13,811 bases of DNA from CAZZIZ01 sp964654535 (lineage in GTDB: Bacteria; Bacteroidota; Bacteroidia; Chitinophagales; UBA2359), in assembly GCA_964654535.1 (NCBI GenBank), contig CAZZIZ010000088.1, forward strand, positions 1-13,811, given 5' to 3'. The notes beneath the pieces were generated by a model. It saw nothing but the letters and a program-made list of their open reading frames with translations, was not told where the DNA came from and ran no database searches. Below are positions 1-7,800 of the stretch, piece after piece. Both the position numbers and the translations under genes were made by a program. How positions within the stretch are numbered: position 1 is the first letter of the stretch; every line of letters starts with the position of its first letter.

Positions 1-836
1 TTCACATCTATACCTGCGCTTTTTAGCGACTCTACATAGGCAATGGTCTCGTCTTTGAATGGCTCCAGCGTTCCAACAAAAGTAATGGTGGGTGGAAAGT
101 TGCTATAATCCTTATTCCTTGCCGCAGCGGCATAAGCTGGAATTTCTTCATTTTTTTCTCGAAGTCCTTTTAAATAGGAGTCCCATCCTTTTTTGTTTGA
201 TGCCGTATTCCAAACCGGAACGGAGGTCATCTCCATTGCTGACTTGGTATTCTGTTTGTCGTCGATCATTGGGTAACAAGGCATTTGAAAAGCAATGTTA
301 AAGTCTCCAGTATCTCGTGCTTTTACCGTAACCGCAGCCGTAAGTCCACCACCGGCACTATGCCCAGCTACCATAAATTTGTCTTCATAAATTCCTAAGT
401 CCTCAGCATTTTCTTTGGCCCAGAGGAAAGTGTCGTAACAATCATTGAATGCCGCAGGGTAGGGTGCATCCAAAGCTCTTCGATAATCCGGAGAGACAAC
501 GACACAGGGTCTTTTTTCCATGAATTGCTTTATGATATCAAGATTCGGCGTCATTTCCGGGCTACCTAAAATGTACCCGCCGCCATGAATGTATTGCAGC
601 AAAGGTAGCTTGCCTGTAGTATTCAATGGCTTGAATATGCGCACTCTTATATCTGGTCCTCCACTTTTACTTGGAATAAATCGCTCTTCATTATGAAAGC
701 CTTTGATTTTATTTCCATTGAAAATGCGGGCAGAGAAGTTCATCATGTTGATTCCCCAGTTTCTGCTTGCTAAGTAGGGCATACTTTTAAAAGGTGTGTA
801 AAGCGACCTTAGGCCTTTGTCGGCTAGATTTTTCAT
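1..836 (-). CDS. Alpha/beta hydrolase, HSL (hormone-sensitive lipase) family esterase, 3' end cut by window edge
   Basis: Reading leftward from the ATG at 836-834, 278 codons stay open to the window edge; the C-terminus lies outside. Residues 84-88 read HGGGY, the oxyanion-hole motif of the HSL/GDSAG esterase family, and residues 158-163 read GHSAGG with nucleophile Ser160. SPDYRRA (115-121) also fits the family. The acid position, usually Asp in a DPLRDE block, is Glu258 in EPFKDE (258-263). The catalytic His is expected beyond the edge. No signal peptide is obvious, so a cytoplasmic carboxylesterase on small or medium acyl esters is likely. It is the last visible gene of a five-gene minus-strand operon, 59 bp after the AhpD-like gene. 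Family certain; substrate unknown. Confidence 0.9.
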   Translation of the reverse strand, partial: MKNLADKGLRSLYTPFKSMPYLASRNWGINMMNFSARIFNGNKIKGFHNEERFIPSKSGGPDIRVRIFKPLNTTGKLPLLQYIHGGGYILGSPEMTPNLDIIKQFMEKRPCVVVSPDYRRALDAPYPAAFNDCYDTFLWAKENAEDLGIYEDKFMVAGHSAGGGLTAAVTVKARDTGDFNIAFQMPCYPMIDDKQNTKSAMEMTSVPVWNTASNKKGWDSYLKGLREKNEEIPAYAAAARNKDYSNFPPTITFVGTLEPFKDETIAYVESLKSAGIDV

Positions 837-895
837 AACTCCTATAGTTTATTGGTCTAACAAAAAAGATAAAATTTAGATGGTTAAAATGATTT

Positions 896-1468
896 TTATG
901 GTTTTTCCCAATATCGACTTGCGAAAGATTTATCAACTGGGATGTCAAAAATATGATTGGTATAATTACTCATGGTTTTAATGGCTGCTGCTGAAATAAT
1001 ACCCAGAATATGATTCTGAGTATAGCCAGCATTTAAAAAATTGTCAATTTCTTCTGTAGAGGGATGACCCCTTTTTATAATCATAGCTTTTGAAAAATCA
1101 CTTAGGGCCTTTAATTTTTCATCGGCAATTGGAAGGTTCATTCGAATAGCATTGGTTACCTCTTCAGGAAGTTTCGAAACCTTGTCTGCAATTAAACTAT
1201 GCGCAGCCATACAGTACTCGCAGCCATTTTCATAGCTCATCGATAAAAGAATGACTTCTTGTTCTTGGGCGCTAAAACCGCCATTTTTCCTAAAAGATGC
1301 ATAGGCATAAGTATATCCATCTATTAATGCAGGATTGTTTGCCATAGCTGCATACATGTTTGGAATCATACCCGCTCTCTTTTTTGCCGTTTTCAAAACT
1401 TCACTTGCTACTGAATCCGCAGTATCAATTGTTTTGCCCTCTATAGCTAGCTTCATAGTTGTATTCAT
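896..1468 (-). CDS. AhpD-like / carboxymuconolactone decarboxylase (CMD) family protein with intact CxxC
   Basis: A 190-residue protein of the AhpD-like all-helical fold. The redox centre is seen in NGCEYCMAAH: Cys83, Cys86 and His90, with Glu71 upstream. The Glu/Cys/Cys/His spacing matches that of AhpD from Mycobacterium tuberculosis (E118, C130, C133, H137), so thiol-dependent peroxidase or disulfide-reductase chemistry is possible. Family members are also annotated simply as peroxidase-related. It is cytoplasmic, with no signal peptide. It lies 33 bp downstream of the OYE gene and 59 bp upstream of the esterase gene, all on one strand, so co-transcription is likely. A second ATG occurs four codons in (Met5); I kept the first. 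Actual substrate unknown; a lactone decarboxylase role is unlikely given the CxxC. Confidence 0.88.
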   Translation of the reverse strand: MNTTMKLAIEGKTIDTADSVASEVLKTAKKRAGMIPNMYAAMANNPALIDGYTYAYASFRKNGGFSAQEQEVILLSMSYENGCEYCMAAHSLIADKVSKLPEEVTNAIRMNLPIADEKLKALSDFSKAMIIKRGHPSTEEIDNFLNAGYTQNHILGIISAAAIKTMSNYTNHIFDIPVDKSFASRYWEKP

Positions 1469-1501
1469 AGAAATTGTTTTTTTTATGTGAAAATGATGAG
1501 A

Positions 1502-2716
1502 CTATTTTTTCTGTAATTTTTGTTCCATTATCAGCCAGGCGTATTTCCAAAATACCGTCCAGGCACTAAGATTTGGATTGGGTGTTTTCCCTTCTCCGAT
1601 TCGTTTTATTTGCGATTCGTACCAAATAATATTCATCAAGCCATCAATTCCTTTTACTCCGGTTTTTTTGATTTCCGTCTCAAAATTTAGTCGACTTTCG
1701 TTAAATATTTCATTGGCAAGATTTGGGTAGATGGCAAAGGATCGTGCGATCCCTACTATGTCTAATTGGTCAGAAGCAACCGCCTCTTGCATAACCGAAG
1801 AGGTGCGAAATCCTCCGGTGAGCATCAATGGGGTATTGGTTACTTTTCTCGCTTTTTCAATATAGTCCATAAAGTAAGCCTCCCTTTTGACAGTACTTGC
1901 TTTCCGCTTTCCCATCATAGCAGGCGCTTCATAAGTGCCACCAGAAATTTCGATCAAGTCAATCCCTTCATTGGAAAGAATTTTTACGACTTCTATAGAT
2001 TCCTCTTCGGAGAACCCACCTTTTTGAAAATCAGCAGAGTTTAACTTGATTCCTATTGGGAATTTGTCTCCTACTTTCTCTCTAATCTTTCTGTATACCT
2101 CCACCGCGAATCGCGCTCTATTTTCTAAACTGCCTCCCCATTTATCTGCTCTTATATTGGCTCGCGGCGATAAAAATTGACTGATTAAATATCCGTGGGC
2201 GCCGTGCATTTGAACTCCCGAAAAACCTGCTTCTTTTAGGATTAGAGAGGTATGGGCATAAGCGTCAATAATGTCTAAAATCTCCTTTTCGCTTAATGCC
2301 TCAGGAATCTTTGCGGATGCATTTTTTCTACCTCCTATTTTTAGGGGAACAGCAGAAGGAGCTTTTAAAGTCGAATTGATTTGCTCCATCGCTTGTCTTC
2401 CGGGGTGGTTGATTTGCGCCCAGAGTTGCGTGTCGGTCCCCTTTACACTGGCTGCCCATTGTTCGAGGATTCCAAAGTTGTCTCGATTCTCGACCACTAC
2501 ATTTCTGGGCTCACCAATGGCATTGGAGTCAATCATAATATTACCGGTAATCAACAAACCAGCTCCGCCTTGCGCCCATTTATTATAAACACGAACCAAT
2601 ACTTGAGTCGGCTCATGGTGTTTGTTAGATAAGTTTTCACTCATCGCAGATTTTGCGATCCGATTACTTAACACCGATCCATTCGGCAAGAGCATTTCTT
2701 TTTTTAGGACATTCAT
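1502..2716 (-). CDS. NADH:flavin oxidoreductase / Old Yellow Enzyme family protein
   Basis: A 404-residue FMN-dependent TIM-barrel ene-reductase. Visible signatures are the N-terminal NRIAKSAMSE (18-27), the FMN/substrate segment AQINHPGRQ (100-108, Gln101 and Arg107), HGAHGYLISQFLSPR (171-185, His171 and His174 as the substrate-binding pair), KWGGSLENR (192-200) and the phosphate-binding end LTGGFR (299-304) followed by GIARSFA (322-328). There is no C-terminal iron-sulfur/dinucleotide domain, so it is the short form, not a 2,4-dienoyl-CoA reductase of FadH type. Such enzymes reduce activated C=C bonds (enones, maleimides, quinone-like electrophiles, some nitro compounds) with NAD(P)H. It follows the TetR gene by 95 bp, a pairing also found for NemR/NemA in E. 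coli. Physiological substrate not determinable here. Confidence 0.93.
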   Translation of the reverse strand: MNVLKKEMLLPNGSVLSNRIAKSAMSENLSNKHHEPTQVLVRVYNKWAQGGAGLLITGNIMIDSNAIGEPRNVVVENRDNFGILEQWAASVKGTDTQLWAQINHPGRQAMEQINSTLKAPSAVPLKIGGRKNASAKIPEALSEKEILDIIDAYAHTSLILKEAGFSGVQMHGAHGYLISQFLSPRANIRADKWGGSLENRARFAVEVYRKIREKVGDKFPIGIKLNSADFQKGGFSEEESIEVVKILSNEGIDLIEISGGTYEAPAMMGKRKASTVKREAYFMDYIEKARKVTNTPLMLTGGFRTSSVMQEAVASDQLDIVGIARSFAIYPNLANEIFNESRLNFETEIKKTGVKGIDGLMNIIWYESQIKRIGEGKTPNPNLSAWTVFWKYAWLIMEQKLQKK

Positions 2717-2811
2717 AATTTCTCAGTACGAATAGAAGTACATACTTGGATCAATTTGGGCTTTACAATAAATATGAAATAGGCTCATAGCATTATCTGA
2801 CAGATCTCTTA

Positions 2812-3396
2812 TTAGGATTTTAGTACAGAGATACACAAGTCTACCACCTCCATTAACTCTTTTTTCTTCTTATGCGATTTAACGGCAACCTTTAATCCGC
2901 TAATGTTGTTTTGAATGAATCGAGCTAGTACTTCAGCCTTTTTATCGGTGGAGATTTGCCCCAATCTCTGACCCTTTTTAATAGCGGTTTTTATGGTAGA
3001 TTCGAGTTTTTTCATGTGCCGACTTACCATCTTATTTATTTCCTCATCATGCGCTGCCAATTCAATTCCGGTATTGACCACAAAACAACCTTTGGGAATC
3101 TCTAAAGAATAATCTTGTTTGATGACATCTTTTAAAATAACAGTCATAGTGGCTGGAATATCATCTGATTGTTCAATCACCTCTAGTACACTATCAATAC
3201 TTCTTTGACTATATCTTTCAAGCGCTTTGATAAACAAAGTTCGTTTGTCAGTAAATGTAGAATAGATGCTTGATCGGCTTAGACCCAATCCATTGACCAG
3301 GTCGTTTGCAGAAGTAGCGTGATAGCCGTTTTGCCAAAACACTTCTAAAGCCTTGTCCAATGCTTCGGTTTCGCTAAATTCTTTTACTCGTGCCAT
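2812..3396 (-). CDS. TetR/AcrR family repressor with NemR-like Cys/Lys pair
   Basis: 194 residues. The N-terminal TetR DNA-binding domain spans about 8-55, with the HTH in TSANDLVNGLGLSRSSIY (28-45) followed by STFTDKRTLF. The ligand domain has PKGCFVVNTGIEL (101-113). Its Cys104 aligns with E. coli NemR Cys106 (SGCLTVKL), and Lys173 in GLKVAVK (167-173) aligns with NemR Lys175 in GANLQAK. In NemR these residues form the reversible oxidant switch. The alignment is by eye from memory, and a Gly-Cys here is also seen in other TetR proteins. The gene lies second in the operon, 34 bp after the membrane-protein gene and just before the OYE gene. Its product probably binds the two GGAACG repeats at 4334-4377 and represses its own operon. 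Confidence 0.92.
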   Translation of the reverse strand: MARVKEFSETEALDKALEVFWQNGYHATSANDLVNGLGLSRSSIYSTFTDKRTLFIKALERYSQRSIDSVLEVIEQSDDIPATMTVILKDVIKQDYSLEIPKGCFVVNTGIELAAHDEEINKMVSRHMKKLESTIKTAIKKGQRLGQISTDKKAEVLARFIQNNISGLKVAVKSHKKKKELMEVVDLCISVLKS

Positions 3397-3430
3397 TCTG
3401 TTTTAATTACAATTTGTAGATACCTGTCAG

Positions 3431-4291
3431 CTATTTTTCATCACCTCTTGCCATAAGCGTTGTATTTGGACGAAGCTCTTTTTGGGACAGCGTATTCCCG
3501 TTAAAGTCGAGGATGCTCATTTGATGTAAGAATTCTCCTTCACCAAGAAGATTTGATTCTACGGGTAACTGTGTTGGTAGTAAAATCCCATTGAAGTTTT
3601 TGTAATCATTAAAATACGCGGCGCCAACGACGAAATTGTATTGATCTCTAACCGTATACTCTAGTTTCACAATTCGCTTCGTCTCTTTATCTATCCATAT
3701 CAAATACTGGTCAATATCTCTTTGGGCTTCAATGGTATTCCAAGAAGCGATAATGCCCTCGCAAGGAATATTGTTTATTGTTTTTTCACCTGCATAACCA
3801 AAGGCATCGGCATTTAAGATTCTTTTGGGAAACTCCACAAAATATTGATAGGTCGGTATCCAGAAAGTGATATTCGCATCATCCGCAAAAACCGGCTTTC
3901 CATTTTCCTTGGCGGTATAGGTATTCCAGGATTGGATGCCCCAGCTCAAACCTTTGTTTTCTCCTTCGACAAAAGTGAGTCTGCCATCATAAGTATTGGG
4001 AATATAGCTTATGTCGAATACCGATTTTGCCTCAGGAAATGGATTGCTAAATTTTCCCAAGAAACCAAACATCTCTTCTTGAAAACGAACGGTATAGGTA
4101 GAAATGCCTTCCCAGTTTTCAACCATATGTGATTTTGCCATTTCCTGAATCAGCATTTTGGCTTTGGCTGTCTGCGGGTCCTTTTTTACTTCATCAGTTT
4201 GTAAATCAACTGTTCCAAAAAGGTATAGCAAACCATAAGCTAGCGAGGCTAGTAGGAGGATTCCTGAAAGTATCTTGACGGCTCTTTTCAT
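3431..4291 (-). CDS. Membrane-anchored or secreted envelope protein of unknown function (LolA/LolB-like sheet possible)
   Basis: 286 residues, first gene of the operon. Residues 1-6 are basic and 7-25 form one hydrophobic helix (signal anchor or uncleaved signal), so the remainder is probably periplasmic. There is no lipobox cysteine. The rest is rich in beta-strand-like segments with aromatic residues, for example ISTYTVRFQEEMFG (63-76), YLIWIDKETKRIVKLEY (196-212) and FNGILLPTQLPV (233-244). The pattern 'I-W-I-D-K-E-T-...-K-L-E-Y' followed by a tract with 'G-I-L-L-P' resembles outer-membrane lipoprotein-sorting/LolA-like proteins in overall style, but I cannot assign a named family. The start ATG at 4291 lies about 55 nt downstream of the predicted transcription start. 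Function unknown; its place in the operon suggests an envelope-side role or a substrate-binding role in the same response. Confidence 0.8.
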   Translation of the reverse strand: MKRAVKILSGILLLASLAYGLLYLFGTVDLQTDEVKKDPQTAKAKMLIQEMAKSHMVENWEGISTYTVRFQEEMFGFLGKFSNPFPEAKSVFDISYIPNTYDGRLTFVEGENKGLSWGIQSWNTYTAKENGKPVFADDANITFWIPTYQYFVEFPKRILNADAFGYAGEKTINNIPCEGIIASWNTIEAQRDIDQYLIWIDKETKRIVKLEYTVRDQYNFVVGAAYFNDYKNFNGILLPTQLPVESNLLGEGEFLHQMSILDFNGNTLSQKELRPNTTLMARGDEK

Positions 4292-4333
4292 TGTACTAAG
4301 AATTTCTAAATCTGACTACTGATATTATTATCA

Positions 4334-4347
4334 GGAACGATTGTTCC
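4334..4347. promoter_or_regulatory. Putative TetR operator O2 (proximal)
   Basis: GGAACGATTGTTCC is an inverted repeat with one mismatched pair inside the arms. It begins two bases downstream of the -7 box of the minus-strand promoter and should cover the transcription start. Its start is exactly 30 bp from the start of the sister site at 4364, about three helical turns. It is probably bound by the TetR protein encoded at 2812-3396 (inference). Confidence 0.72.
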
Positions 4348-4348
4348 A

Positions 4349-4380
4349 CAAAAGTACAATAAAGGAACGAACGTTCCAAA
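4349..4380 (-). promoter_or_regulatory. Bacteroidota-type promoter of the TetR-OYE-AhpD operon
   Basis: On the minus strand, TTTG (4380-4377) is followed after 20 bp by TACTTTTG (4356-4349). This matches the Bacteroidota primary sigma consensus TTTG-N(17-23)-TAnnTTTG in full. Transcription should begin near 4345, leaving a leader of roughly 55 nt before the ATG at 4291. The promoter is interleaved with two inverted-repeat operators. Confidence 0.78.
4364..4377. promoter_or_regulatory. Putative TetR operator O1 (distal)
   Basis: GGAACGAACGTTCC has perfect 6-bp arms around a 2-bp centre. It lies in the 20-bp spacer between the -33 and -7 boxes and shares its last base with the -33 TTTG on the minus strand. 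It matches O2 at 12 of 14 positions. Binding here would exclude RNA polymerase directly. Confidence 0.75.
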
Positions 4381-4398
4381 TAAAAAGTGAGGTTCGTA

Positions 4399-4410
4399 TA
4401 AAGCGCTTTA
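4399..4410. repeat. 12-bp perfect palindrome
   Basis: TAAAGCGCTTTA is fully self-complementary and lies 18 bp upstream of the -33 box of the minus-strand operon. It could be an additional protein-binding site for that promoter, but palindromes of this length also arise by chance in AT-rich DNA. It does not match either operator type in the window. Confidence 0.35.
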
Positions 4411-4456
4411 AACTACACGGATTAGAGGGCTTTTGCTGCTAGATTGCTTTGCCCAC

Positions 4457-4514
4457 AATACGGTGTCGGCTGTCGAATGCATCATGCTTCGAATGGCAAC
4501 GGCTTGCCCGTATT
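4457..4514. repeat. Cluster of nested inverted repeats in intergenic DNA
   Basis: Three stems pack into 58 bp. An outer AATACGG/CCGTATT (4457-4463 with 4508-4514) encloses TCGAA/TTCGA (4473-4477 with 4488-4492), whose interior includes GCATCATGC, and GGCAA-CGGC-TTGCC (4495-4508). The outer and third stems compete for C4508, so not all can form at once. No U-tract follows, so it is not a standard terminator. It may be a relic of a small repeat element or a structured RNA; I cannot name it. Confidence 0.4.
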
Positions 4515-4859
4515 AGTTCCTAAGGCATCATTTGCTTATTAATTCTTATCCTTTTAAAATATTCTTCTACCAAATCATGCCCTTCTGTTCAGAAATTTTT
4601 TTCCGCATGATGTTCTTCTTACTGGTACTTTTAGTCTATTCAGGCCTTCAAGCAAATCATTTAGCGCCACTCACTTGAGACAAATATGTCCTTTGCTAAA
4701 AACATCCTGATCGTGCCCTTTTATGCCTAGCATTTCATTGTACTTTACTTGGATTTAAAGTCAAATTTCCAGAAAGAGAGGACCACTTCAACCAATTATT
4801 AGGAAATTTCCCTTCACTCCTTATTACCTTAACATAGAAATACAAGCAAATCAAAGCAT
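4515..4859. other. AT-rich gene-free stretch upstream of the propeller gene
   Basis: I see no credible gene here. Short open stretches lack start codons and family signatures. The minus-strand frame that begins at 5061 and ends at 4735 only mirrors the 5' end of the propeller gene. The promoter for the gene at 4860 must lie here, but no clear TTTG / TAnnTTTG pair was found; the closest -7-like string is TACTTTAC just before 4750, two mismatches from consensus. No strong Shine-Dalgarno precedes the ATG at 4860, as is usual in this phylum. Confidence 0.5.
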
Positions 4860-7800
4860 ATGAACAGTCATCACTGTGATTCCAAGCTATTGTCGGGGAG
4901 TCTGATAAATTCGATCGCACTACTTTTATTACTAATCCTTCCGCTAAGTGCTCAATCACAAGGAACGGATCAGTTGAAGAAAAATCAACCCAATAATTAT
5001 TATAAAGCTGTAAAGTATCGAAACATAGGGCCGTTTCGTGGCGGGAGATCGGTAGGATCAAGTGGAGTTGTCGGTGATCCCTTAACTTATTATATGGGTA
5101 CGACTGGTGGTGGATTATGGAAAACAGAAGACGCTGGACAACATTGGAAGAATGTTTCCGATAAATATTTTAAAACGGGCTCCGTTGGTGCAGTTGCCGT
5201 TTCCGAGAGTAATCCGAATGTCATTTATGTCGGTATGGGTGAACACGCACCGCGCGGAGTGATGACTTCCCATGGCGATGGCGTCTACAAATCTACCGAT
5301 GCCGGAAAAACGTGGAAGCACCTCGGACTGGCAGCAACGCAACACATTTCTAGAGTGATTATTCATCCCAGCAATCCAGATATCGTTTACGTAGCCGCCC
5401 AGGGTGCATTGTATGGTCCCAATGCCGAACGAGGTGTTTACAAATCTGTAAACGGAGGAAACTCTTGGCAAAAGGTCTTGTTTGTAAACAACGGAACTGG
5501 TTGCTCGGAACTGAGTATGGACTGGAGTAATCCCGAAGTATTATACGCCGCGATGTGGGAACATCAGCGGGTACCCTGGAAAGTAATTAGCGGAGGTCCT
5601 GGAAGTGGATTGTATAAGAGTAGCGATGCTGGAAAAACTTGGAAGAAAATTCACAAAGGCCTTCCAGATGAAAAAGGAAAGATGGCCATAGCCGTTTCAC
5701 GATCCAACCCGAACAAAGTTTATGCACTTATTGAAAGTGATTCGCAGAAAGACAAAAGTGGTTTGTTTGTTTCAAATAATTCTGGTGACAGCTGGAAAAA
5801 AGTGAGTGGTGACAATCGCCTGACCCAGCGTGCATGGTACTATATCGAGGTTTTTGTCGATCCCAATAATGAGAATCTGATTTACGTGCTCAGTGCACCT
5901 GCCTTGAAGTCTATTGATGGGGGTAAAAACTGGACGCGTATTACGGGGACACATGGCGACTATCACGACCTGTGGATCAATCCTCAAAACTCGAATAACC
6001 TATGCATTTCCAATGATGGAGGCGCGGCCATCAGTTTTAATCAGGGGAAAAGCTGGTCTACCCAAGCCAATATGCCGACGGCACAGTTCTATAGAATAAA
6101 CGTCGACAATTCTTTTCCCTACAAAATTTATGGCGGGCAACAGGACAATAGTTCGGTGGCTATTGAAAACAGAAACATAAGTGGTCGAGCGATAACCGCT
6201 CAGAACTGGGCTGCTTCGGCGGGCGGCGAAAGTGCCTTCCTCGCCTTCGATCCCGATGATCCGAGAATTGTAGTAGGCGGCTCTTATCTGGGAACCATAA
6301 ACGCGCTTGATACGGAAGCAAAAGCCGGAACTAAAATAATGTCTTCACCGATTCAGTATTTGGGCTTGGAAGCGCGAGAAATGAAGTACTTGTTTAATTG
6401 GAATGCGCCGATCATAAAATCCCAACACGAGCCCAATACTTATTACCACGGCGCGCAGTATTTATTGCGAACCAAAGACCTGGGAAAAACTTGGGAAGAA
6501 GTTTCGCCCGATTTAACCCGCAACATAGATGAAAAGCAAGGCAAGGGTGGTGGCCCCTATACCAATGAAGCCGTAGGGGCAGAGAACTATGGTACGCTTA
6601 GCTACATTGTAGAATCGCCGCACGAAGCGGGAACCATTTACACAGGCAGCGACGACGGGCTGGTACATGTTACTCGCGACAATGGCGATAACTGGAACAA
6701 CATAACACCCTCTAGACTCGAAGAATGTTTGATCAATGCCATTGAAGTTTCACCGCACGATCCAGGAACGGTTTACATCGCCACTACGCGTTATAAGTTT
6801 GATGATAAAACACCAGCGATATACAAGTCAACTAATTATGGAAAAAGCTGGAAAAATATCAGTGAAGGAATTCCAATGGGTGCTTTCACCAGAGTGGTAA
6901 GAGAGGACGATAAAAGAAAAGACCTGCTCTTTGCCGGTACGGAAACGGGAATCTATGCTTCTTGGAATGGTGGTGAGAAATGGGAGAAGCTACAACTAAA
7001 TTTGCCTGCGACTCCCATACTCGATTTGATAATAAGACACGACGATATGGCCATTGCCACCTCTGGAAGGTCGTTTTGGGTATTGGATGATCTCGGATTG
7101 CTGAGACAACATGGAGAGAATGATAAGTTGAAACTGTATCAGCCGGAGAATATTTACATCAACAACAGTCGAAGTCCATTGGATGGAAAAAAGTCAAATG
7201 GTACGCATGTCTTGCACGGTGTAAACCCCGCGTCTGGCGTGGTGATTTACTATAATCTACCAAAGGTTTCTAACGGAACACACTTGACCATTGACATAAA
7301 AGACGCAAAGGGAAATCTTGTCAATTCATTCACTTCTAAAAAGGACAAAACCTATCGCAAGTGGGATGGCGGGCCAGGTGCAGTTGACAGCCTATCAAAA
7401 AAAGAAGGCTTAAATCGTTTTGTATGGAACACGCGACACAAAATGATGCCTGGTATTCCAGATGTTTATATAGAAGCCAGTTTCCGCGGCCACAAAGCCA
7501 TACCCGGAAAGTATAGCGCAACGCTAAAATACGAAGACCAGAAAAGCACCCAAGAGTTTGAAATTCTACCTAATCCCAATTATCCGAAGAACTTGGATTA
7601 TGCCGAGTACGATAGTTTTATGAGTGAAGTAGAAAGTAACCTCACGGAAATGCATAAGATGTGTAATTCACTGCACAAAAAGCAAGTCCAAATCAAAAAG
7701 GTATTGAAGAAGCTTGGAACGAGTGAGAAGCATAAACAGTTAAAAGTAAAAGGGGAAGAGCTGATCAAAGAAATGAAAACTTGGGACGAGGAAATGGTGC

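Noticed and set aside
92..301. Plus-strand 69-codon open frame
   Set aside because: It lies antisense inside the esterase gene, which has clear HGGG and GHSAGG motifs; no family signature of its own.
1766..2632. Three plus-strand open frames within the OYE gene
   Set aside because: Antisense shadows; the OYE frame has all family motifs across the same bases.
3845..4132. Plus-strand 95-codon frame opposite the envelope-protein gene
   Set aside because: Antisense to a longer frame with a signal-anchor helix and operon context; no motif.
4457..4514. Integron attC site
   Set aside because: The nested repeats suggested one, but no GTTRRRY core with its RYYYAAC partner is present and there is no integrase or cassette array in the window.
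4735..5061. Minus-strand 108-codon frame spanning intergenic DNA and the propeller gene start
   Set aside because: Two thirds is the complement of the signal peptide and first blade of the propeller gene; the remainder shows no protein-like pattern.
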